A stretch of DNA of 64,000 bases, from positions 1 to 64,000 of the forward strand of contig JACPHH010000022.1 in the NCBI GenBank assembly GCA_016188705.1, written 5' to 3'. Under the pieces are notes generated by a model. It did not search any database. It was not told where the DNA came from and worked only from the letters and a program-made list of their open reading frames with translations. The DNA is from Candidatus Peregrinibacteria bacterium. Lineage in GTDB: Bacteria > Patescibacteriota > Gracilibacteria > UBA1369 > JACRIC01. Both the position numbers and the translations under genes were made by a program. Below, piece after piece: positions 55,989-64,000 of this stretch; position 1 is the stretch's first letter, and every line of letters starts with the position of its first letter.

Positions 55989-58900
55989 ATGACTTTCGTA
56001 CACCTTCACAATCACACGCACTACAGTCTTCTCGACGGACTCGCGAAACCGATTGATTACATTATGATCGCGAAAGAACAAGGCTCCGGCGCTGTGGCGA
56101 TAACGGATCACGGAGTTCTTTACGGAGCTATTGAAATGTACCAAAAAGCTCAGGAAAACGATATAAAACCCATTATTGGATGTGAGGTGTATTTGGCTCG
56201 CGGAAGCCGTCACGAAAAACGGACCGGCATTGATAATAAATATTACCACCTAACATTACTTTCCGAAACGAACGAAGGCTATGAAAATCTCATTCAGCTC
56301 GTAACACTCGCGCATCTCGAAGGATTTTACTATAGACCAAGAATCGATAAGGAACTTTTACGAAAATATCACAAAGGACTCATTTGCCTGAGTGGATGCC
56401 TTCAAAGTGAAATTTCCCAATCCATAACCAGTGGAAAAACGGAAAAAGCCTTAGAATTGATAAAAGAATATCAGGATATTTTTGGCTCTGAAAATTTTTT
56501 CCTGGAGGTCATGCACCATCCAGAACTCGAACTCCAGGAAAAGGTAAATGATTTTCACAAAACCATAAGCAAAGAAGCTGGAAGTCCGCTCGTAGCAACA
56601 AATGACAGCCATTACGCGAGGCGCGAGGACGCGGAAGCGCATGACGCGCTCATCTGCATTCAAACGCAAACGCACGTCCACGATGACGAACGCATGCGCT
56701 ACCGAGGCAATTACTCGCTTCGACCCGTGGAAGAAATGATACGGGCATTTCAGGACATTCCGCAGGCCATTGAAAATACGAAAATCATCGCCGATCGCTG
56801 CAAAGTAAAAATGAAATTTGGACGAAACCTTATTCCCGCTTTTAAAACTGAAGAAAACAAAAGCTCGAAAGAATATCTTGAAGAGCTCTGCCAAAAAGGA
56901 TTCGCTGAGCGTTACGGAGAACATCCGTCGGAAGAAGCGACGAAACGTCTCACGTACGAACTTCACATTATTCACACAATGGGATTTGACACGTATTTTC
57001 TCATTGTTCAGGACTTTGTGAGGTTTGCGAAAGAGCGCGGCATTTTTGTCGGACCGGGAAGGGGATCGGCCGCGGGATCAATTATTGCATATTGTTTAGG
57101 CATCACGGATATCGATCCGCTGAAATATCACCTCCTTTTTGAGCGTTTTCTGAATCCGGAACGCATCAGCATGCCGGATATTGATATCGATTTTGCCGAT
57201 GACCGCCGTGACGAAGTACTGGAGTATGTTGTTGAAAAATATGGAAAAGATAAAGTCGCGCAAATTATTACATTTGGAACCATGGCGGCAAGAGCGGCGG
57301 TACGGGATGTCGGTCGCGCGCTTGGAATAAAATATGCCGATGTTGATGCCATCGCGAAAATGATTCCCTCGCGTCCCGGAACCAAACTTAAAGAAGCGCT
57401 GGAAGAAGCTCCCGATCTTAAAACCGCGTATCAGGCATCAGCCATCAATACAAAATTGATCGATACGGCTCTTAAATTGGAAGGATGTATAAGACATGCG
57501 TCGGTTCATGCTTGCGCCGTAGTTATTTCAGCAGAACCGTTGACGACATATACTCCGCTCCAAAAAGCGCCAGGAAATGATGATGCGATTATCACGCAAT
57601 TTTCCATGAAACCAATCGACGATATCGGACTTTTAAAAATGGACTTCCTCGGCCTCAAAAACCTCACCATTCTCGAAAATACATTACAAATGATAGAGAG
57701 AACGAAAGGTGAAATCATAGATTTAAAAAAAATACCGCTTGATGATACAAAAACTTTTAAGCTCATGGCGGAAGGAAAAACCACCGGCGTTTTTCAATTT
57801 GAATCCGGAGGCATGAGGCGTTACCTTCGTGATCTCAAGCCAACAAGATTCGAAGACCTCATTGCCATGAACGCGCTCTATCGACCCGGTCCCATGGATT
57901 GGATACCTGATTATATTCGCGGAAAACACGAACAGCACAAAATTAAATACCTGCATCCATCATTTAAAGATATTTTAGAAGAAACATACGGAGTGGCCGT
58001 ATATCAGGAGCAGATTTTACAAATCGCCCAGATGTTCGCTGGATTCAGCCTTGGTGAAGCGGATATTTTAAGAAAAGCAGTAGGGAAAAAAATTGGCGCG
58101 CTTCTTACAAAACAACGCAGTAAATTTATCAGCGGCGCGAAAGCAAAAGGGCATTCGGAAAAATTCGCGATCCAGGTTTTTGAAAATGTCATCGAACCGT
58201 TCGCGGGATATGGCTTCAACAAAGCACACGCGACGTGTTACGCCATGATCGCCTATGAAACCGCTTGGTTAAAAACGCGGTATCCAGCGGAATTCATGAG
58301 TGCTCTGCTCACGGCCGACGAAGAAAATCTTGATCGGGTCGCTCTCGAAATTAACGAATGCGAAGAAATGGGAATTACCGTTCTTCCGCCAGATATTAAT
58401 GAGTCATTAGCGCATTTTACGACCGTGGATGATCGAACTATTCGTTTTGGACTTTCTGCGATAAAAGGAGTCGGCGGCGGAACCATTGAAGAGATAATAA
58501 ACGCTCGAAAAAAACACGGAAAATTTCATTCCATTGATGATTTTAGTCGAAGGGTTCCGATAAAAGTGCTCAATAAAAAAACCATTGAATCGCTTGCTCG
58601 CTGTGGAGCTATGGACTGTTTTGGCGAACGCAATGCCCTTGCTTCCAGCGTGGAAGAAATGGTGAACTACGCGAAAAATATTCAGCAATCGCTCGATCAG
58701 GGTCAGACCGATATTTTCAGCATGTTGACGGAAGAGGAAAAACAAGCGCCGAGCTTTCATCTTGCCGTGATAGAGCCAGCTTCGCTTTTGCAGCGTCTGC
58801 GCTGGGAAAAAGAGTATCTCGGCCTTTTTGTGTCAAGTCATCCGCTGGATGGTTTAAAAAAATATTTTGGAAAAAAAGTGAATCTTATAGAAAAATTAAA

Positions 58901-59510
58901 GCCAAAAGATGTTGGTAAAACCATAAAAATTGGCGGCATTATCATAAAAGCGAAAAAAATTTTTACAAGGAATGGAAGTAATATGATGTATTTGACGGTT
59001 GAAGACCCGACGGGCCGCATGGAAATTACCGTATTTCCCAAAGTGTACGGACAATATAAAGACGTTCTTCAAGAAAATAATATTGTTGTGGTGAGCGGCC
59101 GTCTCGAAAAAAGAAACGGACAAATGCAGTGCCTTTGCCAGGAAGCGAAACGCATTGACCTTGAAAAACTCATTGAAAATGCAAAAAAAGAAGGATTTTT
59201 TGATGAAAAACATAAAGTAATGAGAACTTTGCGCGACAAAGAAAATGATGATGAAATGAACGAAAATAATAGCGAAAATGGAACTTCAAAAGAAAAAACA
59301 GCGGTCGATGAAAAAATATTCACCATCAAAATTCCGGCATCATCACAACTCGAAACACTTGAAAAAATAAAAAAAATCTTGGAAAATCATAAAGGCGACG
59401 ATGGCGTGGAAATCCATATTGTTGGTGAAAAAACCTTGAAACGCATCCGTCTTCCATTCCGAATAAAAATTGATAAAGAGCTCAAAAGCGCTATGAGTAA
59501 AGTGATATAA
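55989..59510 (+). CDS. dnaE: DNA polymerase III subunit alpha
   Basis: VHLHNHTHYSLLDG, VGPGRGSAAGSIIAYCLGITDIDPL, PDIDIDFADDRRDEVLEYV, FNKAHATCYAMIAYETAWLK. Confidence 0.97.
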   Translation: MTFVHLHNHTHYSLLDGLAKPIDYIMIAKEQGSGAVAITDHGVLYGAIEMYQKAQENDIKPIIGCEVYLARGSRHEKRTGIDNKYYHLTLLSETNEGYENLIQLVTLAHLEGFYYRPRIDKELLRKYHKGLICLSGCLQSEISQSITSGKTEKALELIKEYQDIFGSENFFLEVMHHPELELQEKVNDFHKTISKEAGSPLVATNDSHYARREDAEAHDALICIQTQTHVHDDERMRYRGNYSLRPVEEMIRAFQDIPQAIENTKIIADRCKVKMKFGRNLIPAFKTEENKSSKEYLEELCQKGFAERYGEHPSEEATKRLTYELHIIHTMGFDTYFLIVQDFVRFAKERGIFVGPGRGSAAGSIIAYCLGITDIDPLKYHLLFERFLNPERISMPDIDIDFADDRRDEVLEYVVEKYGKDKVAQIITFGTMAARAAVRDVGRALGIKYADVDAIAKMIPSRPGTKLKEALEEAPDLKTAYQASAINTKLIDTALKLEGCIRHASVHACAVVISAEPLTTYTPLQKAPGNDDAIITQFSMKPIDDIGLLKMDFLGLKNLTILENTLQMIERTKGEIIDLKKIPLDDTKTFKLMAEGKTTGVFQFESGGMRRYLRDLKPTRFEDLIAMNALYRPGPMDWIPDYIRGKHEQHKIKYLHPSFKDILEETYGVAVYQEQILQIAQMFAGFSLGEADILRKAVGKKIGALLTKQRSKFISGAKAKGHSEKFAIQVFENVIEPFAGYGFNKAHATCYAMIAYETAWLKTRYPAEFMSALLTADEENLDRVALEINECEEMGITVLPPDINESLAHFTTVDDRTIRFGLSAIKGVGGGTIEEIINARKKHGKFHSIDDFSRRVPIKVLNKKTIESLARCGAMDCFGERNALASSVEEMVNYAKNIQQSLDQGQTDIFSMLTEEEKQAPSFHLAVIEPASLLQRLRWEKEYLGLFVSSHPLDGLKKYFGKKVNLIEKLKPKDVGKTIKIGGIIIKAKKIFTRNGSNMMYLTVEDPTGRMEITVFPKVYGQYKDVLQENNIVVVSGRLEKRNGQMQCLCQEAKRIDLEKLIENAKKEGFFDEKHKVMRTLRDKENDDEMNENNSENGTSKEKTAVDEKIFTIKIPASSQLETLEKIKKILENHKGDDGVEIHIVGEKTLKRIRLPFRIKIDKELKSAMSKVI

Positions 59511-59557
59511 AAATTGCCGTCCTTCTTCTAACTGTACAAAATCATTAACTTACTCCC

Positions 59558-61351
59558 ATGTATCGAACACATACCCTTGGTCAACTGAATGAAAAAAATA
59601 TCGGTGAAAAAGTTACATTAAGTGGATGGGTTCACCGGCGGCGCGATCACGGCGGACTCATTTTTATCGATTTGCGCGACCGCTATGGAATGACTCAAAT
59701 AGTTTCCGATCCGACGCATAATGCCGAGACGCACGCCACTACCGAAAGTATGAGATCGGAATTCGTGATAAAAGCTGAAGGTACTGTAAGAATGCGCCCT
59801 GACGGCATGGAAAATATCAAACTTGTGACAGGAAAAATTGAAGTTTTAATCGATACCGTTGAAATCTTGAATCCCGCGAAAACACCGCCATTTGAAATCG
59901 AACATCCTGAAGAAAAAGAACGCGAAGTAAATGAAGAAATCAGGCTGACATACCGTTATCTCGATTTACGAAGAGAACGAATGAAAAATAACATCGTGAT
60001 GCGCCACAAAACGATTAAATGCATGCGTGATTTTTTCGACAATAAACAATTTTTGGAAATTGAAACCCCGATTCTCGTAAAAGGCACTCCTGAAGGAAGC
60101 AGGGAATATATTGTGCCTTCGAGGCTCTATCCTGCTCATTTTTACGTGCTTCCTCAATCTCCCCAGCAAATGAAACAGCTTCTCATGGTTGCGGGAATGG
60201 ATCGATACTTTCAAATAGCGCGCTGCTTTCGCGATGAGGATCAGCGCGGCGACCGTCAGCCCGAGTTTACGCAGTTGGACATTGAAATGAGTTTTGTGAC
60301 GGAAAAAGATATCATGGATCTCAACGAAGAACTGATGATCAAACTGGTGGAAACCCTGGTGCCTCACAAAAAAATACTTAAAAAACCGTTTCCGCGAATT
60401 ACATGGAAAGAAGCCATGGATCGTTTTGGTTCCGACAAGCCGGATATGCGATTTAACATGGAAATATGCGATGTAACGGAAATCGTAAAAAGCTGCTCAT
60501 TTCAAGTATTTCAAAATGCCATCAAATCTGGCGGCGTGGTCAAAGCGCTCAAGGTTGAGGGAGGAGCTTCATTTTCACGGAAAGAAATTGATGAACTCAC
60601 GGAACTCGCGAAGGTATACGAGGCAAAAGGACTCGCGTATATAACCGTGGAAAAAGAAGGTCCGAGCGGAGCGATTGTAAAATATTTTGAAAAAAAAGAA
60701 CTCGATGAACTTCTCTCAACAACCGAAGCAAAAAATGGCGACATTATTTTTTTTGGAGCGGATCGATATGAAATTGCCTGCACGGCTCTTGGATACGTTC
60801 GTTTGGCCTGCGGCGATAAAATGAAACTCAGAAATAAAGATACCTACGCGTTCTGTTGGATAAATGAATTTCCTCTTTTTGAATATTCGAAAGAAACAAA
60901 ACAGTTGACCGCAAGCCATCATCCATTTACGAGTCCGTTGCCTGATGATCGCTCCATGCTGAAAAATTCGCCGGAAAAAGTAAGAGCCATAGCCTATGAT
61001 CTCGCCATGAATGGATCTGAAGTCGCAGGCGGAAGTATCAGAATTCACAATTCCGCGCTTCAGAGCGAAATTTTTGATACTCTTAAAATTTCAAAACAGG
61101 ATGCGGAACGACGCTTTGGACATCTTCTTCGGGCATTTCAATTTGGCGCGCCGCCTCATGGAGGAATTGCTTGGGGAATCGATCGCCTTATCATGCTTTT
61201 TCAGGACGAAAAAAACATTCGCGAAGTAATTGCTTTTCCTAAGGATCAAAAAGCAAAAGATCTGATGCTTGGGGCTCCCAGCGAATTACCGGACGATCAA
61301 ATCGCCGAAATGCATATCAAAATAGCCCAACCTCAAAAAGAGATTCTCTAA
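59558..61351 (+). CDS. aspS: Aspartyl-tRNA synthetase
   Basis: GWVHRRRDHGGLIFIDLRDRYG, QSPQQMKQLLMVAGMDRYFQIARCFRDEDQRGDRQPEFTQLDIEMSF. Confidence 0.97.
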   Translation: MYRTHTLGQLNEKNIGEKVTLSGWVHRRRDHGGLIFIDLRDRYGMTQIVSDPTHNAETHATTESMRSEFVIKAEGTVRMRPDGMENIKLVTGKIEVLIDTVEILNPAKTPPFEIEHPEEKEREVNEEIRLTYRYLDLRRERMKNNIVMRHKTIKCMRDFFDNKQFLEIETPILVKGTPEGSREYIVPSRLYPAHFYVLPQSPQQMKQLLMVAGMDRYFQIARCFRDEDQRGDRQPEFTQLDIEMSFVTEKDIMDLNEELMIKLVETLVPHKKILKKPFPRITWKEAMDRFGSDKPDMRFNMEICDVTEIVKSCSFQVFQNAIKSGGVVKALKVEGGASFSRKEIDELTELAKVYEAKGLAYITVEKEGPSGAIVKYFEKKELDELLSTTEAKNGDIIFFGADRYEIACTALGYVRLACGDKMKLRNKDTYAFCWINEFPLFEYSKETKQLTASHHPFTSPLPDDRSMLKNSPEKVRAIAYDLAMNGSEVAGGSIRIHNSALQSEIFDTLKISKQDAERRFGHLLRAFQFGAPPHGGIAWGIDRLIMLFQDEKNIREVIAFPKDQKAKDLMLGAPSELPDDQIAEMHIKIAQPQKEIL

Positions 61352-61426
61352 AAACAAATTTTTGTTGCGAAATTTGCAGCCAATTTTGCAAATTGCAGTA
61401 GTAACAACGTTTTTCAAAGGTTCCCT
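61342..61426. repeat. Core-deleted family A element, short form S2 (85 bp), overlapping the aspS stop
   Basis: TTTTTGTTGCGAAATTTGCAGCCAATTTTGCAAATTGCAGTAG...GTTTTTCAAAGGTTCCCT. Confidence 0.7.
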
Positions 61427-61432
61427 TATAGG

Positions 61433-63838
61433 CTATGATTTCAAAAGTCTGTACACCATTTCAGCGACTTCCGAACGGCTGATCTTTTCATTTGCCTTAA
61501 ATTCAGCGCCCGTAATGGCAAGAACTCCTTTTTCTTTTGCATATTGAACATAGGGCGCGAACCATGATTTTACATCTACGTCCTTAAAAGGCTTCGAGTC
61601 AACCTTGATTGGAACATCAATGGCAAAAGCGCTAAAAAGCATCTTTAAAAATTCGGCCCTCGTAACCTGATCATTTGGGCGGAAAGTGCCATCGCCATAA
61701 CCATTCACGATTTTTAAATTATACGCCGTGGCGACATATCGATGAAACCATTGATCCTGGGTCACGTCGGAAAATTTTAAACTCACGCCATCATCAACTT
61801 GCTGGTTCGTTGATGAAAATATCATTTTGAGCGCTTCAGCTCGAGTCACTTTGTTTTGCGGTCTAAAAGTTCCGTCACTATATCCTGCGATAACATTTTC
61901 TTTTTTCAAATATTGAATCGCCTCAAAATTTTTATGTTTTGGAACGACATCGGAAAAAATAAGATAACGAAGCGGCTTACTCATGCCGCGAATACCAAGA
62001 TAATTAACTTCAAAAATAACGTCATCAAGACTCCCCGGAGTAAAACGCACGACAGCTTTTCCTTCATAAAATTGCGAAACTCCAATCTCGGAAGGGGAAA
62101 GAATGCCTTGCCCGCTTTTTAAAATAATATTAACAGGACCAGACAAATTATATTTCGGCGTTCGCGTACCATTCTCATCAAGAGCTATAATGGTTATTTC
62201 TTCAGCTACTTCAGGTTCAAAATTACCATCATGGCTAATATCAAAACTTTTGATATCTAAAAAAACATCCTGAACTGTCACGGGAGAACTAAAAAACTTT
62301 GTTTTCTCATCGAGTTCGACGATAAATTGAGCAGTGCCGATTTTAGAAGGAGTAAAGCCAAAAGCCGTTTTTCCTTGGTAAAAATCATCCATGGTGAATG
62401 AAGTATGATCGAGCGTGCCGATTCCTCCAGTTTCTGAAACAGTCAAGGAATGAAAACTCGGATTTTCCACGGTTCTCCCTTCACGATCTTTTGCTTCAAT
62501 ATTGACCACGAGAGTTTTACCGGAAAGCATGAAAAAATCATGATAAAAACTCAAATCCGAAAAATTCGTAACAACTGGTTGAGCTGTAAAAACCGTTCGC
62601 GTCTCAATCGGAGCTGAAACAATAGGTTCTGAAACAACCGTGTCGGAAGGAACAAGAGTCGAAATCACAACATCATTAGAAAAAATTTCCGCTGAAGATG
62701 AAAAAATCTGAACAGTTTCAGGAGAAACGGCAGTATTGATTGTATCCTTAACAATATCGTTAGCAGAATCGATCGGTATAACATTGGAATTGAGAGATTC
62801 ATTATTGTTTGGAATTTGATCGCTCATTTCATCAGGAGCGCTCTTCAACTCATCAGGGGCAGTCTTTAACTGATCTGGCGCAGTCGCGATAAAAGTATTG
62901 TCATCGGTTTTATACTTTCTAACGTATTGGACAGGATGAATAGTATACTTTAAAAGATTTTCCTTCCCAAGAGCGGAATTTACTCCATCCCAAAAATTGA
63001 GTCCCGCGGCTTGGGCTTCTTTATAAGAAAAAGGCCAATAAGGATGCCATGGCGCTTCATTGGTATCAATTTGAAAATGAAGATGATCCGTAGTGGCAGT
63101 TCCAGTCCTGCCAACTTCTCCAATAATCTGACCTCGAGTAAGAATATCGCCTTCTTTTACCTTAATGGCTTCCAAATGTGAATATGAGGAATAGAGGGTA
63201 ACCATTTTCGATGCGTCCGAAAAAGAAGGAAAAGCAGTATGTTTGACCACGACATGATGACCAAATCCATCATTTTGATAAGAAACCTTGATTACTCTAC
63301 CGTTTCCAATAACATGGACCGGTGTTCCGGGTAAAGCCTTAATGTCAACGGCAGGATGGCTTCCTGAGCCTTCTATGCCGTCAAAAAGATAAGTTCCGCT
63401 ATACACCACGGGATAGGTAATCTGCATATTGCGAATAAGGTCATGGGAATTTAATCCATATTGTAAACGTGAAACAGGAATTTTCAGCGATTCAACATCA
63501 TAAGGTGGGATTGAAACAAGTTTGGATTCAGGAAAATTTTTATAGGTCATTTTTCTTTCCGCGTCCGTTACATTGACCCAATTTGGAACTTTTTTAATAG
63601 GAAATTCGAGACCATCATATATTGAAGGTTCTTCATCAAAATGAATCACCGACGCCCGAAAATTCTGTCCATTTATTTTGACAAAAAAAACAGAAGATAA
63701 AAACAAAGCCCCTATTATGAGCCAATGAGCAATATGGTTTTGTTTCATATTTTTTATTTTTGTAAATTTTACTTTTTGGAGTACTTTTTGGAGAGCGTGT
63801 TTTCCTTTCATTATAGCAACTTTTTTCGTATAATGCAA
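61433..63838 (-). CDS. M23 peptidase-like protein with three C-terminal SLH domains
   Basis: HPAVDIKALPGTPVHVIGNGRVIKV...DHLHFQID; C-terminal YSDGTFRPQNKVTRAEALKM and YGDGTFRPNDQVTRAEFLKM. Confidence 0.85.
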   Translation of the reverse strand: MHYTKKVAIMKGKHALQKVLQKVKFTKIKNMKQNHIAHWLIIGALFLSSVFFVKINGQNFRASVIHFDEEPSIYDGLEFPIKKVPNWVNVTDAERKMTYKNFPESKLVSIPPYDVESLKIPVSRLQYGLNSHDLIRNMQITYPVVYSGTYLFDGIEGSGSHPAVDIKALPGTPVHVIGNGRVIKVSYQNDGFGHHVVVKHTAFPSFSDASKMVTLYSSYSHLEAIKVKEGDILTRGQIIGEVGRTGTATTDHLHFQIDTNEAPWHPYWPFSYKEAQAAGLNFWDGVNSALGKENLLKYTIHPVQYVRKYKTDDNTFIATAPDQLKTAPDELKSAPDEMSDQIPNNNESLNSNVIPIDSANDIVKDTINTAVSPETVQIFSSSAEIFSNDVVISTLVPSDTVVSEPIVSAPIETRTVFTAQPVVTNFSDLSFYHDFFMLSGKTLVVNIEAKDREGRTVENPSFHSLTVSETGGIGTLDHTSFTMDDFYQGKTAFGFTPSKIGTAQFIVELDEKTKFFSSPVTVQDVFLDIKSFDISHDGNFEPEVAEEITIIALDENGTRTPKYNLSGPVNIILKSGQGILSPSEIGVSQFYEGKAVVRFTPGSLDDVIFEVNYLGIRGMSKPLRYLIFSDVVPKHKNFEAIQYLKKENVIAGYSDGTFRPQNKVTRAEALKMIFSSTNQQVDDGVSLKFSDVTQDQWFHRYVATAYNLKIVNGYGDGTFRPNDQVTRAEFLKMLFSAFAIDVPIKVDSKPFKDVDVKSWFAPYVQYAKEKGVLAITGAEFKANEKISRSEVAEMVYRLLKS

Positions 63839-63947
63839 TTATGAAAAAGAAAACTTTAAAAAAAGATCATACGCTTTTTCCTTTGAAAACATATGCTGGC
63901 AGGCGGGAGTTCGGAGCGAGTTACGCAGGTCGGTTTTCAAAAAGAGG

Positions 63948-64000
63948 CGAAAATGAGCGTTAAAAAATGCGTAGCCGATAGCATTTTTAGCGAATTTTCG
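63948..64000. repeat. Palindromic sequence at the window edge
   Basis: CGAAAATGAGCGTTAAAAAATGC-GTAGCCGATA-GCATTTTTAGCGAATTTTCG. Confidence 0.45.

Noticed and set aside
63841-63963. 40-aa ORF MKKKTLKKDHTLFPLKTYAGRREFGASYAGRFSKRGENER
   Set aside because: At the window edge, leads into a palindrome and could be repeat-derived; too little context to call.

Overview
The window is a gene-dense, AT-rich bacterial chromosome segment. Standard-code ORFs are intact. Small genes, T4SS-pilin-like/PKD surface proteins and large orphan proteins suggest a CPR/Patescibacteria-type genome (Peregrinibacteria-like); that assignment is inference. Recognisable housekeeping genes are dnaE, aspS, valS, hisS, rpmA, rlmE, rsmG, nadC, a two-subunit class I fumarase, and tRNA-Gln, tRNA-His and tRNA-Leu. 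Accessory content includes a three-gene pilin/PKD surface cluster with a 2666-aa protein, an inositol-phosphatase gene between inverted repeats, an IS4-type transposase remnant, a glycosyltransferase-HAD fusion, a RelBE-like toxin-antitoxin pair next to Fic, and a two-gene cassette between 180-bp inverted repeats. The most unusual signal is a set of nested palindromic repeat families. Family A has five full copies of 166-167 bp. Its outer and inner stems differ between copies but remain self-complementary within each copy. One copy has an inverted core, two 85-bp forms lack the core, one copy sits in frame inside a signal peptide, and a degenerate one lies inside valS. Families B, C and D show related architecture. 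Family names A-D are mine. All comparisons were made by eye, with no database search or alignment program.
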